Positions 51,176 through 59,327 of a stretch of DNA of 64,000 nucleotides are shown here, piece after piece. The stretch lies in contig CAWFMC010000008.1 in assembly GCA_963816725.1 (NCBI GenBank), forward strand, positions 248,001 to 312,000, in the 5' to 3' direction. Within the stretch, counting starts at the first letter, position 1. Every line of letters begins with the position of its first letter. The notes under the pieces were generated by a model. The model saw nothing but the letters and a program-made list of their open reading frames with translations, was not told the DNA's origin and did no database searches. The translations under genes and the position numbers were made by a program. Source of the stretch: CAVSUB01 sp963816725. GTDB lineage: Bacteria > Acidobacteriota > Vicinamibacteria > Vicinamibacterales > 2-12-FULL-66-21.

Positions 51176-54127
51176 CTAGGCCTGCCCCAGCGCCGAGCCG
51201 ACGAGATAGGCGAAAGCCTGCGCGGACGCCGGCCGGCGGTCCGGATCCGGCTCCAGCGCGGAGCGAACCGCCCGTTCCACTTCCGGCGTCGCCGTCCCCG
51301 GCGGCATCGACGGAACGCCCCGGGCGTGCGCGAGCACGATCTCGGTCAATGAGCCGCGGCCGAACGGCAGCGCGCCCGAGAGCATCTCGTAGGCGATGAC
51401 TCCGAGACTGAACACGTCCGTCCGGGCGTCGGTCGGCCCGACGTTGAACTGCTCGGGGGCCATGTAGGCCGGCGTCCCCACGATCAATCCCGGCGCGGTC
51501 ATGAGGGTCGGCGCCCCGGCGCTGCCGCTCATCGTCTCGTGACTCTCGCTGGTGACGACCTTCGCGACGCCGAAGTCCAGCACCTTTGCCTCGCCCGTCC
51601 CGTTTGGCAGCAGGATGTTCTCCGGCTTCAGATCACGGTGCAGCACGCCTTGACGGTGCGCGGTCTCGATGGCGCTGCACACCGATTCGAGGATCCGCAT
51701 GGCCCGGGCGGGCTCGATTCGCCCCTCCCGCTGCAGCACCGTCCGCAGATCTTCGCCGTGCACGAGTTCCATCACGATGAACGCGCCGCCGTCGGCGAAC
51801 GTCCCGTAGTCGTAGATCGCGACAATGGACGGGTGGTGCAGCCGCGCGATGATCTGCGCCTCGCGCCGGAAGCGGAGGCGCGCCTCGGGATCGGCGAGCA
51901 GCTCGGCGCGCACAACCTTCAGCGCGACGAGACGATCGAGGCGCATGTCCCGCGCCCGATAGACCGCACCCATCCCGCCCCGGCCGAGCAGCTGCTCTAT
52001 CCGGTACTTGTTGTCCACGGTCCGTGTGACGCCGGCCACCGGGTTCAGCGGCGTTCCGTCGAGAGGGCAGCTGGCCGTCGTCACGTCCTCGCAACGGCCG
52101 CAGTGCGGGCACTCCATCATCGGCGTCCCCACCGCGACCGCGAGCTGCGTCGTCTGCTTCTCGAGGTCGGCCGGCGTGACGCGGCGGCGCAGACGCGCGA
52201 CGTCGAACCCAAGCGCCATCTGCGCCGCGATGCTGCCGAGGAGCGTGCAGTCCTCGTCGGTGTAGGCCTCTTCGGAGCGCCGCTCCCCGAGCACGATGAC
52301 CGCCGCCAACGAAGTGTCCCGCGCGACAACCGGAACGAGCAGCGCCGCGCCCGTGCAGTGCAGCCATTCCTGTTCGTCGGGCGGCAGCCGCCGGACCGGT
52401 GAGCGTGGATCGGTGAGCGTCACATCGAGCGGCTCGTTCGACCACCGCAGCATTCCGCCCAACCCGCCGTCGAGCGGCAGCGAGTCGGCGCTCCCGTGCA
52501 GCACCGTTACCGGCACCAGCTGACCCGGCTCGAGGCCGCCGACCAGGATTGCCAGCATCATCGGGTGCAGCGCTTCGTCTATCTGGCCGACGACCATTGC
52601 CGCCAGGTCCGCCGGATCGGTCTCGAATCGCACCCGGCTGGCCAGCGAGACGAGGATCTTGCGCGCGTCGTACTCTTCGCGGAAAAAGTGCAGATCCAGC
52701 CATTGACGCGCACGAACGCGGTAGCGAAGCGCCGCGACGAGCACGGCGATGAGGCCGGCGTACAGCGCCGCGCTGCTCATCGCGATCTCGCCCAGCGTGC
52801 GGCTTCGATCGCGGACCAGCGAAATCACCAGCGCGAGTGCCGGCAGCACCGCGAGAATCGTCAGGGTCTTGCGGGCGAGCGCGTACTGCAGGCTGCGGCG
52901 CAGGACTACTCGCGGACCGAGCACGCGAGAGACGCCGACCGCGTAGACCAGCCCGAACGCCGGCAACAGCACGAGCCCCTGGAGGAGGACGTAGATCGGT
53001 CCAGGCACGCGCGGCGCGGACGCGCCGGCCAGCATCGCGACGATCGGCACACCGTCCTTGATCGCGTAGGCGATCACGCCGGGCACTCCGGTGTAGACGG
53101 CCATGCGGATGCGGCGGCGCTGGCTGGCGTCGTGATTGAAGCGGTAGCGATACACGCCCTCCGCGATCACCGCGAGGTTGACGCCGAGCGCGGCGGCAAA
53201 CGAGGCGGCATAGATCGACGGATGCGTCGCGTCCCAGATCGCGCCGTTACGGGCGGCATCGATGCCGGCGAGGTAGAGTCCGGTCATGAGGCTCGGAGCG
53301 AGCATCGGTCCCGCGGCTGCGAACGGCACCGCCTGCAGCCACGGACGGCGGACGATCAACGGAGACCGGGACGGGAAGTGCAGGATGGCGAGCGCGATGG
53401 TCGGGAACGCCAGGGGACTGGCGATCCACGCGAACACCGTGAGCACATGCCCGAGCGGCAAGCTGCCTTCGGCCCCGAGGAGCGGCCCGCCGCCGGCCAC
53501 GGCGCTGAGAGCGAAGGCGGCGGCACAGAGTCCCGCTGCTCGATCGTCGCTCCGCAGGAGGAGCAGCACCAGGGCTCCACCGAGAAAGACGACGAGTTGT
53601 ACAACCATGCCGAGGTGGAGGCGCACCCAGCCACCCATCACACCTGAGGCGACGCGGGGTCGCTCGAGCGTGACGCTCCGGAGCTGCCCGCCATCGCGCA
53701 CGGTCCACGTGACCGGACCGCTGACGCCGGACCAGTAGCGGCTCCGCCACGTGTCGATCGCGGCGGCTGCGTCTCCGAGCGCGGCCGGTCGCAGATCGAC
53801 GACAGTGCCAGCAGCGGCGATCTGCTCCAGTGCCGATCCGGGGGTAAGACCTTGGAAGGCCGCGGGTGTGCCAGGAGCGACCTCCCCGATCGCCACGGCG
53901 CGGCCGGCCTGCTGACGAATGTCGGGCGGACGGGCAATCAGCGGCCAGCGCGACGCGGGATCGGCGGTGACCAGTGCGCCTGTTCCCGCGGGCCAGAGGT
54001 ACGGTCGGACCAGTGCGATGTCGATGAGGCCGTACACGACGGAGAGGAGGAGGATGACGATGACGGCCCAGGCGTGGGCCGGCAGTCGCTCGAGCCGGAT
54101 GCGCGCGGGATCCCGCGGGTCGGCCAT
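51176..54127 (-). CDS. Multi-domain membrane serine/threonine kinase (PDZ-like, 7TM, GAF, zinc ribbon, kinase)
   Basis: 983 residues. One N-terminal helix (AWAVIVILLLSVVYGLIDIA) leads to a PDZ-like periplasmic segment (VAPGTPAAFQGLTPGSALEQ). Then come several membrane helices (about residues 170-470), a GAF domain (about 500-650), a zinc ribbon (CPHCGRCEDVTTASCPLDG), and a complete Hanks kinase with LGRGGMGAVYRARD, VALKVV, HRDLKPEN, VLDFGVAKV and GTPAYMAPEQ. Signal flow from periplasm to GAF to kinase is the natural reading. The C-terminal position of the kinase is unusual; most have it at the N-terminus. FtsH is encoded 51 bp upstream on the same strand. Confidence 0.92.
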   Translation of the reverse strand: MADPRDPARIRLERLPAHAWAVIVILLLSVVYGLIDIALVRPYLWPAGTGALVTADPASRWPLIARPPDIRQQAGRAVAIGEVAPGTPAAFQGLTPGSALEQIAAAGTVVDLRPAALGDAAAAIDTWRSRYWSGVSGPVTWTVRDGGQLRSVTLERPRVASGVMGGWVRLHLGMVVQLVVFLGGALVLLLLRSDDRAAGLCAAAFALSAVAGGGPLLGAEGSLPLGHVLTVFAWIASPLAFPTIALAILHFPSRSPLIVRRPWLQAVPFAAAGPMLAPSLMTGLYLAGIDAARNGAIWDATHPSIYAASFAAALGVNLAVIAEGVYRYRFNHDASQRRRIRMAVYTGVPGVIAYAIKDGVPIVAMLAGASAPRVPGPIYVLLQGLVLLPAFGLVYAVGVSRVLGPRVVLRRSLQYALARKTLTILAVLPALALVISLVRDRSRTLGEIAMSSAALYAGLIAVLVAALRYRVRARQWLDLHFFREEYDARKILVSLASRVRFETDPADLAAMVVGQIDEALHPMMLAILVGGLEPGQLVPVTVLHGSADSLPLDGGLGGMLRWSNEPLDVTLTDPRSPVRRLPPDEQEWLHCTGAALLVPVVARDTSLAAVIVLGERRSEEAYTDEDCTLLGSIAAQMALGFDVARLRRRVTPADLEKQTTQLAVAVGTPMMECPHCGRCEDVTTASCPLDGTPLNPVAGVTRTVDNKYRIEQLLGRGGMGAVYRARDMRLDRLVALKVVRAELLADPEARLRFRREAQIIARLHHPSIVAIYDYGTFADGGAFIVMELVHGEDLRTVLQREGRIEPARAMRILESVCSAIETAHRQGVLHRDLKPENILLPNGTGEAKVLDFGVAKVVTSESHETMSGSAGAPTLMTAPGLIVGTPAYMAPEQFNVGPTDARTDVFSLGVIAYEMLSGALPFGRGSLTEIVLAHARGVPSMPPGTATPEVERAVRSALEPDPDRRPASAQAFAYLVGSALGQA

Positions 54128-54130
54128 GTT

Positions 54131-54158
54131 GGGGTGAGGCCTATTCTAGTCTCACCCC
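54131..54158 (-). terminator. Hairpin between ftsH and the kinase gene
   Basis: GGGGTGAG (54131-54138) and CTCACCCC (54151-54158) form an 8-bp stem with a 12-nt loop in the 51-bp gap after ftsH. Its base is 3 bp from the kinase start codon, so it may influence kinase translation as well as ftsH termination. Confidence 0.55.
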
Positions 54159-54178
54159 CCGGACGCTATGCGGCGGTG

Positions 54179-55999
54179 CTAGCCCTCGATCGGCACGCCG
54201 GCTTCGGTGCGGGCGCCGGCAGAGGCGAGCAGCGCGCGAATCTCCGGCGCGTCCAGCGATTCCTGCGCGAGGAGCTCCTCGGCGAGGACGCGCGTCGCCT
54301 CGCGGTTCGCGACGATCACTTCACGCGCACGCTCGTAGCCGTGGAGCACCACCTTCCGGATGGCGTCGTCCACCCGTTGCGCGGTCGCTTCGCTGACGGC
54401 GTGCGGCCGGTCGGCTTCGTAGCTGTTTCCCGGCTTGCGGAAGGCGAGCGGACCGAGATCCGACATGCCCCACTCGCAGACCATGTGCTGAGCGATGTCG
54501 GTGGCGCGCTCGATGTCGTTCGAGGCGCCGCTGGTCATGTGATTCATGAACAGCTCTTCGGCGACCCGGCCACCCATCAGGACCGCGACCTGTGTTTCGA
54601 GATAACCCTTGGTGTACGTGTGCCGGTCCGCCTCGGGCAGCTGCATCGTCACGCCCATGGCGCGGCCGCGCGGGATGATCGTGACCTTGTGCAGCGGATC
54701 CGCGCCGGGCAGGAGAGCCGCGATGATCGCGTGACCGGCTTCGTGATAGGCGCAGTTGACGCGATCGAGCTCGCTCAGCGCGATCGACCGGCGCTCGACG
54801 CCCATCAGCACCTTGTCGCGCGCTTCCTGCAGGTCGTGATCGACGACCACCGAACGCCCGGCGCGCCCGGCGAAGAGCGCCGCCTCGTTCACCAGATTGG
54901 CGAGGTCGGCGCCCGAGAACCCAGGCGTTCCGCGGGCGATCGACCGGAGGTCGACCTTCTCGTCGACCACGATCTTGCGGGTGTGGACGCGAAGGATGGC
55001 CTCGCGCCCCTTGAGATCCGGGTTGCCGACGGTGACCTGACGATCGAAGCGTCCCGGCCGCAGCAGCGCAGGGTCGAGGATGTCCTGCCGATTCGTCGCC
55101 GCGATGACGACGATGCCGCGATGACCTTCGAAGCCGTCCATTTCGACCAGGAGCTGATTCAGCGTCTGCTCGCGCTCTTCATGACTCAGGGAGTTGCCGC
55201 CGCGAGCCCGGCCGACGGCATCCAGCTCGTCGATGAAGATAATGCATGCGGGATGGCGCCGGGCGTCACGGAACAGGCGACGGACGCGGGCGGCGCCGAC
55301 ACCGGCATACATTTCGACGAAGTCGGATCCGCTGGCGAACAGGAACGGGACGCCCGCTTCGCCGGCAATCGAGCGGGCGAGGAGCGTCTTGCCCGTGCCT
55401 GGCGGGCCGACGAGCAGCACGCCGCGCGGAATCCGGCCGCCGAGCGCCGAGTAGCGGCCCGGCTCGCGCAGGAAATCGGCGATCTCCTTGACCTCGTCCT
55501 TGGCCTCGTCGACTCCGGCGACGTCCTGAAATGTGATCACATTGCCGCCCCGATCGGCCACGCGCGCCCTCGCCGACATCGACGGGATGCGGCCAGCGGT
55601 GGTGCGGTACACCGTGAAGCCGAGCAGCGCAAGGAACGCCGCCGCAGTGCCCAGTGCCGTCCAGCTCAGCGCGCTCGGGTCAGCCGGCGGCAGCACATCG
55701 ACTCGGACGCCGCGCTTGACCAGATCGGTGACGAAGGTCGAGTTCGCGCCGAGGAAGTCGCGCGGTGCGAAGGTCTGCAGGACGCGGCCATCCTTCAGCA
55801 GCACGCCAATCGACGGGTCGCCGAAACGCACCTGCGTGACGTTGTCTGATTCCACCTGACCGAGGAAATCGGAGAAGGCCAGAGTCGGGGTGGCCGGCGC
55901 CCGACGGACCAGGTAGAACGTCGTCCCAGCGGCAATGATCAGGAGACAGGTGAGGATGGGACCGAGGAAACGAGGCCAGCGGAAGCGTGGTAATGCCAC
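54179..55999 (-). CDS. ftsH: ATP-dependent zinc metalloprotease FtsH
   Basis: 606 residues. Two membrane segments (residues 12-31 and about 115-131) enclose a periplasmic domain. The AAA module has Walker A GPPGTGKT (198-205), Walker B IIFIDELDAVG, and the second region of homology NRQDILDPALLRPGRFD. The peptidase motif HEAGH (419-423) is followed by the conserved Asp region. FtsH degrades misassembled membrane proteins and some regulators as a hexamer. The C-terminal tail is shorter than in E. coli. Full length and intact, so it is probably functional. Confidence 0.97.
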   Translation of the reverse strand: MALPRFRWPRFLGPILTCLLIIAAGTTFYLVRRAPATPTLAFSDFLGQVESDNVTQVRFGDPSIGVLLKDGRVLQTFAPRDFLGANSTFVTDLVKRGVRVDVLPPADPSALSWTALGTAAAFLALLGFTVYRTTAGRIPSMSARARVADRGGNVITFQDVAGVDEAKDEVKEIADFLREPGRYSALGGRIPRGVLLVGPPGTGKTLLARSIAGEAGVPFLFASGSDFVEMYAGVGAARVRRLFRDARRHPACIIFIDELDAVGRARGGNSLSHEEREQTLNQLLVEMDGFEGHRGIVVIAATNRQDILDPALLRPGRFDRQVTVGNPDLKGREAILRVHTRKIVVDEKVDLRSIARGTPGFSGADLANLVNEAALFAGRAGRSVVVDHDLQEARDKVLMGVERRSIALSELDRVNCAYHEAGHAIIAALLPGADPLHKVTIIPRGRAMGVTMQLPEADRHTYTKGYLETQVAVLMGGRVAEELFMNHMTSGASNDIERATDIAQHMVCEWGMSDLGPLAFRKPGNSYEADRPHAVSEATAQRVDDAIRKVVLHGYERAREVIVANREATRVLAEELLAQESLDAPEIRALLASAGARTEAGVPIEG

Positions 56000-56114
56000 A
56001 AGGTGTCCGTGTTCGTAATGGCCGCGCAGACCGGTCCGGGAGTCGCACAGCGCGGCTGCGTGCGCGAAATCCGCCCGGACAACTGGGCGGCGGTCTAGAT
56101 AGAGTTTGAGAAGA

Positions 56115-56154
56115 ACATTCCGCTGGGGAAGGGAATGTCTTCACAGTATATAAC
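56115..56154 (+). promoter_or_regulatory. Promoter region with inverted repeat before pcs
   Basis: An inverted repeat ACATTCC (56115-56121) and GGAATGT (56132-56138) is followed by a -10-like TATAAC (56149-56154), about 20 bp before the pcs start. No matching -35 is visible, which suggests that an activator bound to the inverted repeat drives expression, or that the repeat is an operator. The gene is divergent from ftsH. Confidence 0.5.
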
Positions 56155-56173
56155 GCTTCTGTATTCCTGGTAA

Positions 56174-56929
56174 ATGACGAATTTCTCGCCGACAACGCCG
56201 ATCGCCCCGGTTCAGGCGCCGTCTGCCTGGTCCCGCACCCTGGCGTGGCTGGTCCACGCGTATACGGCGAGCGGTGCGCTGGCGGCGTTCTTCGGGACCC
56301 TCGCGGCCGTGAACGGGCGTTACCGCGACAGCTTCCTGTTGATGATTGCGGCCACGCTGGTCGACGCCTCCGACGGCGTGCTCGCGCGGTATGGCCGCGT
56401 CAAAGAGGTCCTGCCAGGTTTCGACGGCGCGCGCCTCGATGACATCGTCGACTACCTGACCTTCGTGTTCCTGCCGGCGTTGCTGCTGTACTGCGCCGGC
56501 GACCTTCCGGCGGGATGGGGCGGGCTCGTGGCATCCGTCGTGCTGTTGAGCAGTGCGTACGGCTTCGGATCGACGGATGCGAAAACCAGCGACCACTTTT
56601 TCACCGGCTTCCCGTCCTACTGGAACATCGTCGCGCTCTACCTGCATGTCGCGCGGCTGGCGCCCTGGATCAACGCGATGATCCTGCTGGCCTTGAGCGT
56701 GCTGGTCTTCGTGCGAATCGGCTACGTGTATCCCTCGCGCACGCCGGTGCTCCGCACGTTCACGGTGCTGGCGGGTCTGGCGTGGGGCACGCTGCTGGTG
56801 TTGATCGTCCTGGCGCTCCCTGAGCGACGGACCGGCTGGCTCGCCGTCTCGCTGCTGTATCCCGTGTACTACCTCGTCCTCTCCCTGGCGCTGCAGCGGA
56901 GCCGGCCTGCCGTTCCGGCACGAGCGTGA
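56174..56929 (+). CDS. pcs: Phosphatidylcholine synthase (CDP-alcohol phosphatidyltransferase family)
   Basis: 251 residues with about eight membrane helices. The CDP-alcohol phosphatidyltransferase signature is present (DASDGVLARYGRVKEVLPGF, then DGARLDDIVDYL), together with the Pcs-specific FGSTDAKTSDHFFTGFPSYW. Pcs condenses CDP-diacylglycerol with choline to form phosphatidylcholine in one step. The start of the next gene overlaps its stop as GTGA (56926-56929). Choline would have to come from the environment. Confidence 0.9.
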   Translation: MTNFSPTTPIAPVQAPSAWSRTLAWLVHAYTASGALAAFFGTLAAVNGRYRDSFLLMIAATLVDASDGVLARYGRVKEVLPGFDGARLDDIVDYLTFVFLPALLLYCAGDLPAGWGGLVASVVLLSSAYGFGSTDAKTSDHFFTGFPSYWNIVALYLHVARLAPWINAMILLALSVLVFVRIGYVYPSRTPVLRTFTVLAGLAWGTLLVLIVLALPERRTGWLAVSLLYPVYYLVLSLALQRSRPAVPARA

Positions 56930-58941
56930 CAGCGTACTGGCCGCGACGGCTGCGTGATCGCCTGGCGGCGATCGTCTTCGTCCTGCTCACCATCGCGAGC
57001 GCCGTGGTAGTCACCTGGTCGATGCGGCAGGGCTACGCGATCCATCGGCTCACGCGAGGCGTCGGTGACACCTGGTTCCTCGCCGCCAACGGGCGGCGCT
57101 GGTTCCGGATGGACGAGCGGCGGCAGGACGTCGCGCTGCGCGACATTCCGGCCGATCTCCAGCACGCCTTCGTCGCGGTTGAGGATCATCGCTTCTACCA
57201 TCATCCGGGGGTCGATCCGATCGCGCTCGGCCGGGCGATCTTCCGAAACGCGACCGACCCGGGCTCGCTCGAAGGCGGCTCGACCCTGACGCAGCAGCTC
57301 GCCCGCACGCTGTTCCTGTCCAATCGCAAGACCTACGCCCGCAAGCTGCACGAGGCCGTGCTGGCGCTCATGATCGATGCCCAGCTGTCGAAGGACCAGA
57401 TCCTCGAGCTGTATCTCAATCGGATTTACCTGAGCGCGGGCGTATACGGCGTCGAGACGATGTCGCGCCATCTGTTCGGGAAACCGGCGAAGCAGCTGAC
57501 CCTGGCCGAGTCCGCGCTGATTGCGGGCCTGGCCCGGGCCCCGGCGGCCCTGTCGCCATGGAATCATCTCGAGGATGCAGTCGCGCGGAGTCACGTGGTG
57601 CTGGCGAGGATGCGCGACGAAGGGTTCATCACTCCGGCGCAGGAGCAGGCCGCCCGCCGCGCGAGGATCCGCGTCCAGCCGTATCCTGGCGCGGTCGAGT
57701 CTGAGGCCGGCTACGCGAAGGACTATCTCCGTCAGTTGTTCCGCGACTCCTTCGGCGGCGACCATCCGCCCGACTGGGACGTGCAGACCACATTCGTGCC
57801 CGAGCTCCAGGACATGGCGGAGCGCGCGGTATCCGACGGCCTGCGGCGCTTCGGTGACCCCGAGCTGCAAGCGGCGCTGGTCGCGATCGATCCCGAGACT
57901 GGAGACGTGCTGGCGATGGTCGGCGGCCGCGACTTCAAGCTGTCGCAGTTCAACCGCGCGAGCCGCAGCCGGCGTCAGCCTGGATCCGCATTCAAGCCGC
58001 TCCTCTATGCGACGGCTCTCGAGCACGGCTTCTCGCCGGTGTCGGTGCTCTCCGACCTTGGCCATGTCGCGCCGCAAGGCCCGGAGGAGTGGTCGCCGCG
58101 CAATGCGGAAGCCGACGCTCCCGACACGCTGACGCTGCGGGCCGCGCTGTTCGAGTCCGATAATCGCGCCGCCACGGTCCTTCAGCAGCGCGTCGGCACG
58201 CGCGCGGTCCTCAGCCTCGCGAATCACGTCGGCCTGCGCGACATGCCCGATGTGCCATCGTTATCGCTCGGGACCGGGCTGGTGACACCACTCGATCTCA
58301 CCGCCGCGTTCACGATGTTCCCGTCCGCCGGCCTGGTGGCGCAGCCCCGGGGCATCGTCCGGGTCATCGACGCAGACGGCAGTACGGCGCTCGACAATCC
58401 GCCGCGGACCGAGCGGGTCATCTCCGAAGAGACGGCGTTTCAGATGGTCTCGATGCTGAGCGATGTCGTCGACCGCGGAACCGGATCCGCGGCCCGCGCC
58501 CAGGGCGTGCGCTTCGCCGTCGGCGGCAAGACCGGCACCACCAACGAGTTCAAGGACGCTTGGTTCGTCGGCTTCTCCTCATCCGTGGTGGTCGGCGTGT
58601 GGGTGGGGTTCGACCAGCCGAAAACGATCGGCCGGGAGGCCTTCGGCTCGCGCTACGCGCTGCCGATCTGGAGCGACTTCATGCGCCGCGCCTCACGCCT
58701 GCGGGTGCCGCAGGCGTTCGAACCACCGGAGACGCTGCGCGACGAGCCGCTCTGCCGCATCTCGTATCTGAAGCCGGTCGAAGGATGCCCGGTATATACC
58801 GAGTACTTCAAGAAGGGAGATGCGATCCCGTCGCGGCTCTGCCCGGTTCACCAGGGCACCGTAAAGCAGCGCGTCCAGCGCGCCGTCGAAGGCTTCTTCT
58901 CGGGCATGGCGAAGCGCGTGCTGCGCGGAATCTTCAAGTGA
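56926..58941 (+). CDS. Class A penicillin-binding protein (bifunctional transglycosylase/transpeptidase)
   Basis: 671 residues. One N-terminal membrane helix (LAAIVFVLLTIASAVVVTW) is followed by a GT51 glycosyltransferase with catalytic Glu in FVAVEDHRFYHHPGVD and GGSTLTQQLARTLFLSNRK. The transpeptidase has SxxK in PGSAFKPLLY, SxN in FESDNRAA and KTG in VGGKTGTTNEF. It polymerises and cross-links peptidoglycan. The C-terminus has four Cys in a short segment (about residues 605-650), such as PLCRISYLKPVEGCP. Translationally coupled to pcs, which is an unusual partner. Confidence 0.95.
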   Translation: MTAYWPRRLRDRLAAIVFVLLTIASAVVVTWSMRQGYAIHRLTRGVGDTWFLAANGRRWFRMDERRQDVALRDIPADLQHAFVAVEDHRFYHHPGVDPIALGRAIFRNATDPGSLEGGSTLTQQLARTLFLSNRKTYARKLHEAVLALMIDAQLSKDQILELYLNRIYLSAGVYGVETMSRHLFGKPAKQLTLAESALIAGLARAPAALSPWNHLEDAVARSHVVLARMRDEGFITPAQEQAARRARIRVQPYPGAVESEAGYAKDYLRQLFRDSFGGDHPPDWDVQTTFVPELQDMAERAVSDGLRRFGDPELQAALVAIDPETGDVLAMVGGRDFKLSQFNRASRSRRQPGSAFKPLLYATALEHGFSPVSVLSDLGHVAPQGPEEWSPRNAEADAPDTLTLRAALFESDNRAATVLQQRVGTRAVLSLANHVGLRDMPDVPSLSLGTGLVTPLDLTAAFTMFPSAGLVAQPRGIVRVIDADGSTALDNPPRTERVISEETAFQMVSMLSDVVDRGTGSAARAQGVRFAVGGKTGTTNEFKDAWFVGFSSSVVVGVWVGFDQPKTIGREAFGSRYALPIWSDFMRRASRLRVPQAFEPPETLRDEPLCRISYLKPVEGCPVYTEYFKKGDAIPSRLCPVHQGTVKQRVQRAVEGFFSGMAKRVLRGIFK

Positions 58942-59024
58942 TGCGCCGCCCGGCATCGCCCTTGCGGAACTTGGACCCAGCCGGTCGTCGCTGAGCACGC
59001 CGGTAGCTCCCGTGGAGGTGGTTT

Positions 59025-59240
59025 GTGAAAATTCTGGCGATCCTGCTGATCGTGTTCGGGGTCGTGGCGCTCGCGTATGGCGGCATCAGCTACACGCGGA
59101 AGGAGAAGGTCCTCGACATCGGTCCGATCGAGGCGACGGCCACCCGTCACGAGACCATTCCACTGCCCCCGATCGTCGGCGGCCTGGCGCTGGCCGGCGG
59201 CGTCGCGATGCTGGTGATGGGTGGGCGCCAGCGCCGATAG
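59025..59240 (+). CDS. Small membrane protein, DUF3185 family
   Basis: 71 residues from GTG 59025 (KILAILLIVFGVVALAYGGI). Two transmembrane helices (1-20 and about 47-66) flank a short loop with the motif SYTRKEKVLDIGPIEATATR, typical of DUF3185. An AGGTGG-type ribosome site precedes the start. Function is unknown. Gaps on both sides are under 100 bp. Confidence 0.85.
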   Translation: MKILAILLIVFGVVALAYGGISYTRKEKVLDIGPIEATATRHETIPLPPIVGGLALAGGVAMLVMGGRQRR

Positions 59241-59327
59241 AGCAGACGTCCGCCGATCGAGCAGCAGCGTTTGCGGCTGTCGAACGCCTGGTCAACCCGA
59301 CGCGTCGAGCTGTGGTTGAATGGGACC

